From positions 248,001-312,000 of the forward strand of contig JAEULJ010000003.1 in NCBI GenBank assembly GCA_016793865.1: a stretch of DNA of 64,000 nucleotides, written 5' to 3'. The stretch comes from Altererythrobacter sp. (GTDB lineage Bacteria > Pseudomonadota > Alphaproteobacteria > Sphingomonadales > Sphingomonadaceae). Under the pieces are notes generated by a model, which did not search any database, was not told the origin of the DNA, and worked only from the letters and a program-made list of their open reading frames with translations. This document shows, in pieces, positions 16,998 through 24,768 of this stretch. Position 1 is the first letter of the stretch; each line of letters opens with the position of its first letter. Position numbers and translations under genes: made by a program.

Positions 16998-17225
16998 TCA
17001 GTCTGATAGCTCCGCTTCGAACGCCCGCTTGCCCTTGCGTCGGAACAGCACCAGCGCCTGCGCACCATCCGGCCCACGCAGCTTGGCGGCAACGGTGAGG
17101 AACGCGCCGTAGAGCGCGGCGCGATCATCATCGGTCAGCTCGACCAGATCGGCCTTCGCAACCAGGCCACCTAGCTCGATCAGTTGCCGGGTCCGTTCGC
17201 GGCGTTTGACCTGCCATTCGCGCAT
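16998..17225 (-). CDS. traD: Conjugal transfer protein TraD (Ti type)
   Basis: A 75-residue protein starting MREWQVKRRERTRQLIELGG, matching the small TraD of Agrobacterium-type DNA transfer regions, with ELTDDDRAALYGAFL in the centre. It is thought to support relaxosome function; it is unrelated to the F-plasmid coupling protein of the same name. It follows traC on the minus strand, divergent from traA across the putative oriT. An alternative in-frame ATG at 17270 would add 15 residues and overlap traC. Confidence 0.8.
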   Translation of the reverse strand: MREWQVKRRERTRQLIELGGLVAKADLVELTDDDRAALYGAFLTVAAKLRGPDGAQALVLFRRKGKRAFEAELSD

Positions 17226-17247
17226 GTCGGTTCGTGCCTTTGCCGCC

Positions 17248-17553
17248 TCATGCCGATGCCGCGCCGCCATCAAGCGGGAGAGTGCCTTCCGGCTGCTGGC
17301 GAGGTCCTCTCGTAGTGTCGCGTGACTTTCCCTGAAAGAAGGCAGCGCCACGCTTGCGCCAGCCCTCCCCGATCGCCTTGTCGGTGTTGGCGGCAACGTC
17401 GAGCAGCGCGCCTGCGAGGGTCTCGGCATCGAGCGCGTCGGCTCCGGTGGCTGCAACCAGCGTACCAAGGTCGCGCACGCGGCGTTCCTTCAACTGCTTC
17501 GCCTTGTCGGCAAGTGCCTTGAGTTCCGAATCAAAATCGCGGGGTTTGCGCAT
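17248..17553 (-). CDS. traC: Conjugal transfer protein TraC (Ti type)
   Basis: A 101-residue protein starting MRKPRDFDSELKALADKAKQ, with LGTLVAATGADALDAETLAG and WRKRGAAFFQG. This is the arrangement of small TraC-like accessory proteins of alphaproteobacterial MOBQ transfer regions, with an N-terminal helix and a basic C-terminus. GGAGA precedes the ATG. It is the first gene leftward from the oriT-like site, with traD after it. The family is inferred from sequence pattern and synteny. Confidence 0.75.
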   Translation of the reverse strand: MRKPRDFDSELKALADKAKQLKERRVRDLGTLVAATGADALDAETLAGALLDVAANTDKAIGEGWRKRGAAFFQGKSRDTTRGPRQQPEGTLPLDGGAASA

Positions 17554-17669
17554 GGGAAGTCTCCATCGTTGGTGTGATGGAGCCATGATAATCGTGCTTG
17601 TAATCCAATGCAGTAAGGTAGCTGGGACAGTGTGATACCGCCTAGTCCCGATCAGGACTTTATCATGAG

Positions 17670-17697
17670 AGGGCGCGCTTATACGTCGTGCCGACGT
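17670..17697. other. Putative origin of transfer (oriT)
   Basis: The 174-base gap between divergent traC and traA contains AGGGCGCGCTTATACG (from 17670), resembling the nick region of RSF1010- and Ti-type (MOBQ) plasmids (AGGGCGCAC/ATTA). It is immediately followed by the perfect inverted repeat ACGTCG-TGC-CGACGT at 17683-17697. Nick core plus adjacent inverted repeat, placed between traC and traA, is the known layout of Ti-family oriT. Function is inferred. Confidence 0.65.
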
Positions 17698-17726
17698 GGC
17701 GTTTGGAGTGTAACTGGATTGCCGAC

Positions 17727-20612
17727 ATGGCAATCTTTCACTTCAGCGCAAAGGTCATCGGAAGGTCGAGCGGACGCAGTGCCGTTGCGGCTGCGGCCTA
17801 TCGTGCAGGTGAGCGTCTGCACGATGAGCGGATCGACAGAACCCATGATTTCACCAACAAGGCGGGCGTCCTTCATTCCGAAGTGATGCTGCCCAAAGGC
17901 GCGCCCGAAGCCTTCGCCGATCGCGCCACTTTGTGGAATGCGGTCGAGGCCGCAGAGAAGCGCAAGGACGCCCAGCTTGCCCGCGAAGTCGAGTTCGCCC
18001 TGCCACGCGAGCTGGCGAAGAAAGACAACATCAAGCTGGCGCGCGAGTTCGTCAAAGCCGAGTTCGTCGAGAAAGGCATGATCGCCGACCTCAATGTCCA
18101 TTGGGATATCGGCGAAAATGGCAAGGCCAAGCCCCATGCACATGTCATGCTGACCATGCGTGCAGTGACCAAGGACGGTTTTAGCGCAAAGGTCCGCGAC
18201 TGGAACAAGATCGCGCTCATTGAGCAATGGCGCGAGCGGTGGGCAGATCATGTCAACCGCGCGCTGGCGGAACGCGACATCGATGCGCGGATCGATCATC
18301 GCAGCCTGGAAGCGCAGGGCATCGCGCTGGAGCCGCAGGACAAGATCGGCCCCGCCGCCTCGCGGATTGGCGGGCGCGGGCTAGAAGCGGAACGGATCGA
18401 GGAACACCGCGCGATTGCGCAGCGCAATGGCGAGCGGATCATCGCCAATCCCGCGCTCGCAATGGATGCGATCACCCACCAGCAGGCGACGTTTACCAGG
18501 CGCGAACTTGCCGCCTTCGTTCACCGGCATAGCGACGGCAAAGAGCAGTTCGACGCGGCCTACAATGCGGTGCGCGCATCGCCTGAACTGATTTCGCTTG
18601 GCAAGGACGGACGCGGGCAGGAACGGTTCACTTCGCGAGCGATGATCGAGACCGAACAGCGCCTGCACCGCGCTGCCGACGCGATGGCGCAACGCGACCG
18701 TCACGCGGTCAACGACGTTCGACGGAACGCCGCATTCGCGAACGCTTCAAAGCGCGGCCTGGTCCTGTCTGGTGAGCAGAAATCCGCCTTCGAGCATGTG
18801 ACCAACAGCAAGGGTCTTGCCGTGGTCATTGGCTACGCGGGAACGGGCAAAAGCGCGATGCTGGGCGTGGCGCGCGAGGCATGGGAAAGCGCGGGCTACA
18901 CTGTGCGCGGCGCAGCCCTGTCCGGCATTGCCGCCGAGGGGCTGGAAAACGGCTCCGGCATCGCATCGCGCACCATCGCCAGCCTTGAGCATCAATGGGG
19001 CAAAGGTCGCGAGCAGCTGACTTCGCGCGAAGTTCTTGTCATCGACGAAGCAGGCATGGTCGGCACGCGCCAGATGGAGCGCGTGCTGTCCCATGCCGCC
19101 AAGGCTGGTGCAAAGGTTGTCCTAGTTGGCGACCAGCAGCAGCTTCAGGCCATCGAGGCAGGCGCGGCGTTCCGGGCGATCCACGAGCGCCATGGCGGGG
19201 TCGAGATCAGCGAAGTTCGTCGCCAGCTTTCCGCATGGCAGCAGGATGCGACGCGGCAACTTGCAACGGGCCGCACGGGCGAAGCCATCCGGACCTATGA
19301 GGAACGCGGCATGGTTCATGTCGCCGAGACTCGCGAGATCACGCGTGCAGAACTGATCAAGCGATGGGAGCAGGAGCGGCAGGCAAGCTCTGGCGATAGC
19401 CGGATCATCCTCACCCACACCAATGATGAGGTCCGCGAGCTGAACCAGATGGCGCGCGAGAAGATGCGCGAAGCTGGCGCATTGGGTGCAGATGCCACGA
19501 TCAAGGCCGCGCGTGGCGAGCGGCTATTTGCATCGGGCGACCGCATCATTTTCCTGCGCAACGAGCGCGGGCTTGGGGTCAAGAACGGGACGCTGGGCAC
19601 GGTCGCATCGGCCAGCGTCCAAAGCATGACTGTGCGCACCGACGATGGCCGCGAGGTTGCCTTCGACACCAAGGATTATGCCCATATCGATCATGGCTAC
19701 GCCGCCACGATCCACAAGGCGCAGGGGATGACGGTGGACCGCACGCATGTGCTCGCCACTCCCGGCATGGATAGCCATTCCGCCTATGTCGCCATGTCGC
19801 GCCATCGCGACGGTCTGGCGCTGCACTATGGCCGCGATGACTTTACCGACCAATCCAAACTTGTCCGCGCACTCAGTCGCGAGCGCGGGAAGGATATGGC
19901 GGGCGACTACCAGCCCGAACAGGCTTTCGCCGAACTGCGCGGCATCAGTTTCCGCGAACGCATTGTGGCGATGGTTCGGCAGGTCCCGGAACGCGCAAAA
20001 TCCATCTTCGGAAACTTCCGTCCGCAGGCCCGAAAGCTTGAGCCAATCCCGGCGCAGGCAAACACACAGAACGAGCAACGCCGCGCGGTCGAACGCTACG
20101 CCCATGCGCTTGGCGATATTGGAACGATGCAGGCGCAAGGTTTGCCCGTCCTCCCGCACCAGAAGGATGCGTTGGAGAAAGCAGGAAAGGCGCTCGACGC
20201 GATCCGGCCCCATGCCGCCGCCGATCTCGCCAAGGCGCTTGATCGCCGTCCTGAGCTGATCGCCGAGGCCGCAGGCGGGCGCAGCCAGGAAGCCATGCGT
20301 GCCTTGAGCCAAGAGGCCGCCGTGCGCACCGATCCGGCGCTGCGAACCGAGCGCTTTGTCAGCGACTGGCAGGGGCTGAGCACGGCGCGCAAACAGCTTG
20401 AGCAGCAAGGTGACCGCGCAGGCGCTGCCCGCGCCTCAGCCAAGCTGACCGAACTGGCAAAAGGGCTGGAACGCGATCCGCAGGTTGAAGGCCTGCTGCG
20501 CGGCAAGACCCACGAACTCGGCATCGATCCAAAACCCGAACGCAGCATCGCGAATGAACTCACCGCAACCCTCGCCCGCGAACGCACCCGCGCTTTCGAC
20601 ATGGGCATCTAG
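17727..20612 (+). CDS. traA: Ti-type conjugative relaxase/helicase TraA
   Basis: A 961-residue protein combining a MobA/MobL (MOBQ) relaxase and a RecD/TraI-like superfamily 1 helicase. The relaxase starts MAIFHFSAKVIGRSSGRSAV and carries the metal-binding His cluster KPHAHVM (His137, His139). The helicase has Walker A GYAGTGKSAM (369-378), Walker B VLVIDEAGM (437-445) and HGYAATIHKAQGMT. It would nick oriT, remain on the 5' end and unwind the strand for transfer. The start at 17727 matches family N-termini. Length is shorter than the roughly 1100 residues of Ti TraA. It transcribes away from traC-traD. With no secretion genes nearby it must borrow a helper's channel. Confidence 0.93.
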   Translation: MAIFHFSAKVIGRSSGRSAVAAAAYRAGERLHDERIDRTHDFTNKAGVLHSEVMLPKGAPEAFADRATLWNAVEAAEKRKDAQLAREVEFALPRELAKKDNIKLAREFVKAEFVEKGMIADLNVHWDIGENGKAKPHAHVMLTMRAVTKDGFSAKVRDWNKIALIEQWRERWADHVNRALAERDIDARIDHRSLEAQGIALEPQDKIGPAASRIGGRGLEAERIEEHRAIAQRNGERIIANPALAMDAITHQQATFTRRELAAFVHRHSDGKEQFDAAYNAVRASPELISLGKDGRGQERFTSRAMIETEQRLHRAADAMAQRDRHAVNDVRRNAAFANASKRGLVLSGEQKSAFEHVTNSKGLAVVIGYAGTGKSAMLGVAREAWESAGYTVRGAALSGIAAEGLENGSGIASRTIASLEHQWGKGREQLTSREVLVIDEAGMVGTRQMERVLSHAAKAGAKVVLVGDQQQLQAIEAGAAFRAIHERHGGVEISEVRRQLSAWQQDATRQLATGRTGEAIRTYEERGMVHVAETREITRAELIKRWEQERQASSGDSRIILTHTNDEVRELNQMAREKMREAGALGADATIKAARGERLFASGDRIIFLRNERGLGVKNGTLGTVASASVQSMTVRTDDGREVAFDTKDYAHIDHGYAATIHKAQGMTVDRTHVLATPGMDSHSAYVAMSRHRDGLALHYGRDDFTDQSKLVRALSRERGKDMAGDYQPEQAFAELRGISFRERIVAMVRQVPERAKSIFGNFRPQARKLEPIPAQANTQNEQRRAVERYAHALGDIGTMQAQGLPVLPHQKDALEKAGKALDAIRPHAAADLAKALDRRPELIAEAAGGRSQEAMRALSQEAAVRTDPALRTERFVSDWQGLSTARKQLEQQGDRAGAARASAKLTELAKGLERDPQVEGLLRGKTHELGIDPKPERSIANELTATLARERTRAFDMGI

Positions 20613-20622
20613 GAGAAACGAC

Positions 20623-21408
20623 ATGAAAGACGACCGCATTGAAGAAGTGCAACTGGACCTCGAAGTAGAGGAACCACCCGCTCCGCAGCCGATACCGGAA
20701 CCTGAACGGGGTGCGATAGAAGAGTCCGATCCGGCGACGGAGGCCTTCGCCCGCCTCGAATGCGAAATGGCAATGGTACGCCATACCGTCCAGAACATGG
20801 CCAGGGAGCGAGCCGACATCGTGATCCCGGACTACACGGCAACGCTTAGCAAGATGGCCAATCAGCTAGAGCGGGTCTCCGACAGTCTGACAGCCATCGG
20901 CAACAAGCCCGCCATCGAGCTGACGCCGGAAGACATTGCCGTTCAGATCAAGCGTGCCTCGCACGACATGCTGCGCGATACCAGCGACCTGCTCCGGCAG
21001 GGACGTAGGGACTTCGACAGCGCAACCGGGCAGCTCAGTGCGATGGTGGGGCGTGTCCGCGCCGAGGCCGAGCAGAAACGGCAGACCTGGCGTTTTGCAG
21101 GCATAGGTGTGCTGGCCGGTATCCTGCTATGGGCGATCCTGCCCGGCACCATCGCGCGCGCCATGCCCGAAAGCTGGCATTGGCCCGAACGGTTGGCCCG
21201 AAAGGCCGTTGCCGAACCGACCATCGTAGAAGCCGGTATTCGGTTGATCCGATCACAGAATCCCGAGGCATGGGAGGAAATCGCCGAGGTTGCCAGGATC
21301 CTAAATGCAAATCGCGACAGCTTCGAACAATGCAAAGATAGGGCACAAAATACTGAAAAGTCAGTTGAATGTACTTTTCACTACGTCGAGAAAGGGATCG
21401 GCTACTAG
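20623..21408 (+). CDS. DUF6118-like membrane protein
   Basis: A 261-residue protein with an acidic N-terminus (residues 1-45), a long helical, probably coiled-coil region (about 45-150), one transmembrane helix (WRFAGIGVLAGILLWAILPG, about 155-175) and a C-terminal domain with a Cys pair. It begins 11 bases after traA with AGGAGA upstream, and this pairing is recurrent in alphaproteobacterial transfer regions. The DUF6118 assignment is from memory of the family pattern; function is unknown. Confidence 0.75.
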   Translation: MKDDRIEEVQLDLEVEEPPAPQPIPEPERGAIEESDPATEAFARLECEMAMVRHTVQNMARERADIVIPDYTATLSKMANQLERVSDSLTAIGNKPAIELTPEDIAVQIKRASHDMLRDTSDLLRQGRRDFDSATGQLSAMVGRVRAEAEQKRQTWRFAGIGVLAGILLWAILPGTIARAMPESWHWPERLARKAVAEPTIVEAGIRLIRSQNPEAWEEIAEVARILNANRDSFEQCKDRAQNTEKSVECTFHYVEKGIGY

Positions 21409-21447
21409 CCAGGAAGTCCTTTGTATTAGCTAAACACACACGAAAAA

Positions 21448-21480
21448 TGGCCTCCATCCCATAAGCGAGACGGAGGCCTA
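21448..21480 (-). terminator. Rho-independent terminator for the minus-strand antitoxin-like gene
   Basis: On the minus strand GGCCTCC, a 16-base loop region and GGAGGCC form a 7-base GC stem followed by ATTTTTCG. It lies about 85 bases after the stop of the antitoxin-like gene and in the tail of the DUF6118-like gene's transcript on the other strand. Confidence 0.55.
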
Positions 21481-21562
21481 TAGTCGAGGTTGGCATTGCG
21501 AACGCCGCAATGCCGCCCTTCGGGTCGCCTGGTTGCAGGTCTTGCTGCATTCTGCTGCGTGG

Positions 21563-21808
21563 CTATTCCTTGACAGGAACCGCTTCTGGATACTGGATTT
21601 CGGCGAGCACGCCTTCGACAAGAGCGCGCCCCTCTTCGCTTTTGATGACGAGGTCGATCGGCCGTCCGCCCAACTTGTCATTTGGCGCGTTCATGAATGA
21701 AATCGCAGCCTCTTTTCCAAGCACTAGCATTGCCAATCGTGTGGTGTCACCCTGGCGGCGTGCGGCGGCTGGTGTGAGGCGCACCGCCGATTTGCGGAAC
21801 GGCGTCAA
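21563..21808 (-). CDS. MbcA/ParS/Xre-type antitoxin C-terminal domain protein
   Basis: An 81-residue protein whose second half (MLVLGKEAAISFMNAPNDKL then GGRPIDLVI..EGRALVEGVL) is the toxin-binding helical domain of Xre/MbcA/ParS antitoxins (DUF2384). These normally neutralise RES-domain NAD-degrading toxins, but no RES gene lies beside it and the DNA-binding HTH half is missing. The frame has no ATG: TTG at 21808 is the first start. An ATG GCG AAA GTC GTC TTT just upstream is in another frame and ends at TGA overlapping it, suggesting a possible frameshifted N-terminus. It may be an orphan remnant. Confidence 0.65.
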   Translation of the reverse strand: MTPFRKSAVRLTPAAARRQGDTTRLAMLVLGKEAAISFMNAPNDKLGGRPIDLVIKSEEGRALVEGVLAEIQYPEAVPVKE

Positions 21809-22109
21809 AAGACGACTTTCGCCATGAGTCCGGATGGGGTGTGTTGGGATTTCACGTCAGTCTCCTCGTGCAAAGCGGGAGCGCAACGTGTCTCTCAGTC
21901 GCAGAACGCCAAGTGGTACTGACTGCGATGGGGCAATGCGTAGCAGCTTGGTAGGATCAAGTCGTGCAAATAAATTCCCAATGCAATTCGGGCTTTACGC
22001 AACTCAGCGTGCCGATGCCGCTGACGTTCGGATCAATCTACCCCGAAGCGCGTTAGAGAATCTGTCGTTCCACAGGGCGGAGGGACTATCCCGAGAGGAT
22101 TATGTCCCG
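21809..22109. other. 300-base gap between antitoxin-like gene and response-regulator pseudogene
   Basis: No gene or clear signal seen. The frame leading into the response regulator is open through most of it, but the residues do not resemble a protein domain. Confidence 0.4.
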
Positions 22110-22475
22110 ATGCCAGTTTTTCCCACGACGGTTCTCGTCGTCGAAGACGAACTTCTCATTCGAATGGATGTCGTCGATCAATTGCAGACTGAAGGTTTTC
22201 AGACGCTAGAGGCCGGAACAGTTCAGGAAGCGCTTCATGAAATGGAGGGCGACAGCCAGATCGATATCGTCTTCACGGATGTGGACATGCCAGGCAACGT
22301 CAACGGGATCATTCTTGCACATGAGGTGCGGGAAAAATAGCCATCGGTCGGCATTATCGTGACCTCGGGACAGGCCGTTATCAGTGTAGACGCTCTACCA
22401 GCAGGAGCTCGCTTCTTCTCGAAGCCTTATAAGATGAAAGCTATTTTGGCGATTATTCAAGAGCTGATCGCCTAA
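22110..22475 (+). pseudogene. Single-domain response regulator with in-frame amber stop
   Basis: The reading MPVFPTTVLVVEDELLIRMD to FTDVDMPGNVNGIILAHEVR is a CheY-like receiver domain with the acidic pair ED and the phosphoacceptor Asp in TDVDMPG. A TAG at 22338-22340 interrupts it after REK. The same frame then continues without shift as PSVGIIVTSGQAV..ARFFSKPYKMKAI to TAA at 22475, containing the conserved Thr/Ser and Lys of the domain's second half. Homologs usually have a Trp at the stop position, so a single TGG to TAG change explains it. It was probably a stand-alone receiver of about 120 residues, now truncated or dead. Confidence 0.8.
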
Positions 22476-22681
22476 GACACAATTCGCGGGAAGCTTGAAA
22501 ATAAGGGTGGGCTCGCTAGCTGCAGAATCAATGCTGAGCCAAGATCCTGAGCATGAGAAATCGTGGCTGAGATAGCATTTAAGAGACCAGGACCTTCGTT
22601 CCGTTGGACATGCCGAATGAACGCGTAGCGGGCGGACAATGAGCGCCGTAACCAATAAAACCTACGCAAGTCACCTCGCAT
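22472..22681 (-). CDS. Hypothetical Arg/Tyr-rich small protein
   Basis: A 69-residue frame starting MRGDLRRFYWLRRSLSARYA, then FIRHVQRNEGPGLLNAISAT. The start overlaps the stop of the family C gene at 22671, with GAGG nine bases upstream inside that gene, so translation would be coupled. The N-terminal 45 residues look like a genuine conserved small protein; the C-terminus is less convincing. Its end meets the end of the response-regulator pseudogene. Confidence 0.45.
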   Translation of the reverse strand: MRGDLRRFYWLRRSLSARYAFIRHVQRNEGPGLLNAISATISHAQDLGSALILQLASPPLFSSFPRIVS

Positions 22682-22904
22682 CAAAAGAAGCCTCGTCTTG
22701 GGGCGAGTTCGCCTGAGAATTGACCGCCTTCTTCAACCGAGCCATTTCGCGATCAGCTTCGACCTTCCTGGCGTGGTCAGCCAGTTTCAGGAACATCGCC
22801 TCTGAGCGCAATGCTCGCAAACGAACGTTTTCCAACGTTGACTCCGCTGCCTCCGCTTTCGCTTCAGCCGCGCGGGCAGAATAGAATTTGTAACCTTGCT
22901 GCAT
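22671..22904 (-). CDS. Small family C protein (LENVR motif), copy 2
   Basis: A 77-residue helical, Ala/Glu/Arg-rich protein starting MQQGYKFYSARAAEAKAEAA. TLENVRLRALRSEA matches the sister protein at 12129-12395. The pattern (Tyr-rich start, Ala/Glu helix, LENVR, then RSEAMF-like) resembles widespread small alphaproteobacterial proteins of unknown role. It is downstream of the CspA-type gene on the same strand, about 80 bases apart. Confidence 0.65.
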   Translation of the reverse strand: MQQGYKFYSARAAEAKAEAAESTLENVRLRALRSEAMFLKLADHARKVEADREMARLKKAVNSQANSPQDEASFDAR

Positions 22905-22981
22905 TCAGACCTCCCCTCGAATAATTGACAGCGCGCGACGTGGGGGCGAATTCCTTCACGGCGCGCGCCATCGTCAGAGGA

Positions 22982-23191
22982 TCAGTCGGCCTTGCTCAGG
23001 TTCACCGCGCTGGCCTTACCGTTGCGTCCGGTCTCGACTTCATAGTTGAGCCGCTGGTCCTTATCGAGCGTCGTCATGCCCGCCGCCTGAACGGCAGAAA
23101 TATGCACGAAGCTGTCGGCAGAGCCGTCATCGGGCTGGATAAAGCCATAGCCCTTGTCGCCATTGAAGAATTTTACAGTACCGATAGTCAT
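22982..23191 (-). CDS. CspA-family cold-shock protein
   Basis: A 69-residue single cold-shock domain, starting MTIGTVKFFNGDKGYGFIQP, with RNP1 (KGYGFIQP) and RNP2 (SFVHISAV) intact. It is predicted to bind single-stranded RNA or DNA as a chaperone. AAGGAAG lies before the ATG at 23191. The upstream region to 23383 is long enough for the extended leader usual for csp genes. Unlike the two divergent cold-shock-like genes of the element, this one keeps all nucleic-acid-binding aromatic positions. Confidence 0.9.
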   Translation of the reverse strand: MTIGTVKFFNGDKGYGFIQPDDGSADSFVHISAVQAAGMTTLDKDQRLNYEVETGRNGKASAVNLSKAD

Positions 23192-23383
23192 TTCGCTTCC
23201 TTTCAAGAAACGGTTTGGGCCTGTCCGCGCAATTGCGAGCAGGGGTCGTGCGTCAAGTCGTCAATTGAAAGGAGGTCGTCGTTATGAAGGCACGAAAAGT
23301 GGAGTGATCCGATTTCCGCGCCTGTCGTCGATACCCGTCGAAATTCAACGAGAGCAGGATTTGTATCGCACGTTTCCATGCAA

Positions 23384-23608
23384 CTAGATAGCCGTATCCA
23401 ATCCTTTCCTTGAACCGGCAGGAGCCATGAACTGCGCATTGCTCCATGCGCAGGCCGCCGCAGCGCCCAGGCCGTGTTGAAAATCGCTTATTCGCCCAGC
23501 TATTCGGGAGGCTTTTGCGAGCTTCGCGAGCCGGTCGTCGTCGTTCGCGGCAACACCGGCGCCCATAAGCGCGCGCTGGTGTGCGGCATACTCAAGGTTC
23601 AGGTCCAT
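23384..23608 (-). CDS. Small family A protein, copy 3
   Basis: A 74-residue protein starting MDLNLEYAAHQRALMGAGVA, matching the first 14 residues of the 55-residue protein at 9052 (DLN-x-x-YA-x-HQRAL) but diverging after. AGGAG lies seven bases before the ATG at 23608. It is followed by the CspA-type gene on the same strand. Function unknown. Confidence 0.6.
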   Translation of the reverse strand: MDLNLEYAAHQRALMGAGVAANDDDRLAKLAKASRIAGRISDFQHGLGAAAACAWSNAQFMAPAGSRKGLDTAI

Positions 23609-23863
23609 GTCAGTTCTCCTGCGTGGGCGGGAATGCTGTTGCATGGCCGCTGGTTGAATTACGTGTCAGTCGACCATGGTCGCGACTAGGCGTCGCAATT
23701 CGAGGGTCGGGATCATTGCGGCAACGGGCAGATGACCCTTTGTCGCCAGCGAGTGTGATACGCCATAGCGCGGCGATAGTATGGCACGCGACGTGGCGCG
23801 TGCATTGCTGTTATTCATTTATGTTGTATCCGGCAGGTCCATCCTGCCGCCTTTGTAATAGTG

Positions 23864-24130
23864 TCAGCGCCTGTATCCGCGTTTGCGAGCACCGCCAGGA
23901 CCTTGCCCGGGTGTTCGTTCACGGAAGACGATCCGGCCTTTGGTCAGATCGTAGGGCGTCATCTCGACGTGTACGCGGTCTCCAACGACCGATCGGATGC
24001 GGTAGCGGCGCATCTTGCCTGCTGTGTAGCAGATAAGGCGATGCTCATTGTCGAGTGTGACGCCGAAACGTCCATCGGGCAGGATCTCATTGATCTCCCC
24101 CTCCATCGTGATGAGCTCTTCCTTCGCCAA
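23864..24130 (-). CDS. infA: Translation initiation factor IF-1 homolog on the element
   Basis: An 88-residue OB-fold protein starting [20 protein letters not shown], with [20 protein letters not shown] and [11 protein letters not shown], all hallmarks of IF-1, which binds the ribosomal A site during initiation. It is longer than the usual 72 residues by a Gly/Arg-rich tail. Compared with canonical alphaproteobacterial IF-1 the stretch after residue 8 is divergent, so it is probably a second, accessory copy. It lies next to small-protein and cold-shock genes, which suggests adjustment of translation under stress. Confidence 0.85.
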   Translation of the reverse strand: MAKEELITMEGEINEILPDGRFGVTLDNEHRLICYTAGKMRRYRIRSVVGDRVHVEMTPYDLTKGRIVFRERTPGQGPGGARKRGYRR

Positions 24131-24372
24131 ACCATATCCATTGCGTACGAAAAATCCATCCGCGCGGACTTATTCCGGCGCGGAGCCATGTTGGATGAAA
24201 TGGAAGTGGTGCCGATCTCGCGCTTGCGCGCAAACTACGGCAATCATAATCCGTCGCAAACGACGTCAGGCAACATCTATATAGCAGTGTGCAAAAAAAT
24301 TTCAATGGTGCTGGTCGAATGGCTTGGAAATTGTCGCATATGTTGACGTGACCCGCTCCGACCGGACTGCTC

Positions 24373-24582
24373 TCATTGAGCTTCAGACTGACGCCGATGC
24401 TCGGCCAGCGCATCCTCCAGACTGGCATATCTGTATGGACCAACACGATATTGGGTGACAGTCACGGCAGTAATGCCTTCGGGCAATGCCGGCGATGGAA
24501 TCGGCTTGACCGAACCACCCTCGTCTTCCCACTCGTTTGTCGCCTGAGCCTTGCTGCCTGGCGCTTCGGGAACCTGGCTCAT
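24373..24582 (-). CDS. Family B protein (VGPYRY motif), copy 3
   Basis: A 69-residue protein starting MSQVPEAPGSKAQATNEWED. The second half (GITAVTVTQYRVGPYRYASL) is the closest match to the C-terminus of the protein at 9233, including the TVT-x-YRVGPY-x-Y string. Its ATG follows the stop of the interrupted family A gene by 2 bases, mirroring the A-B order at 9052-9604. Its transcription may have been affected by the IS21 insertion upstream. Confidence 0.7.
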   Translation of the reverse strand: MSQVPEAPGSKAQATNEWEDEGGSVKPIPSPALPEGITAVTVTQYRVGPYRYASLEDALAEHRRQSEAQ

Positions 24583-24584
24583 AG

Positions 24585-24657
24585 CTATTGAAACCTTTCC
24601 GAAGGCAGCTGATCCCCTCGTATCCGGGTCCAGGACGGAAGAGCCTCGGTTCGAGAT
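24585..24657 (-). pseudogene. 3' half of family A gene split by IS21 element
   Basis: Codes for the C-terminal end (RTEALPSWTRIRGDQLPSER and FQ, stop at 24585) of a small protein whose first 45 residues lie on the far side of the insertion sequence at 27209-27341. Joining the two halves at the 8-base duplicated target restores one uninterrupted 65-residue frame. Confidence 0.75.
24650..24657. repeat. IS21 target-site duplication, left copy
   Basis: TTCGAGAT, identical to 27209-27216, flanks the insertion sequence directly. Eight bases is within the usual range for IS21-family insertions. Confidence 0.85.
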
Positions 24658-24768
24658 TGTGAATCGGCATGCAATGTTGACCCCGTTTGGGGCTGATCGG
24701 CTTGTAAAATTGACCCCCTGAACCTGTGACGTTCACGCTTCCGGTTTTGTGCCGGAGGCCGCTGGGGG

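Noticed and set aside
16711..17112. Plus-strand frame across the traD region
   Set aside because: Ser/Arg-rich shadow of traD with no family match.
21448..21480. GGCCTCC/GGAGGCC hairpin as a plus-strand terminator for the DUF6118-like gene
   Set aside because: No T-run follows it on the plus strand; on the minus strand ATTTTTCG follows, so it was assigned to the antitoxin-like gene.
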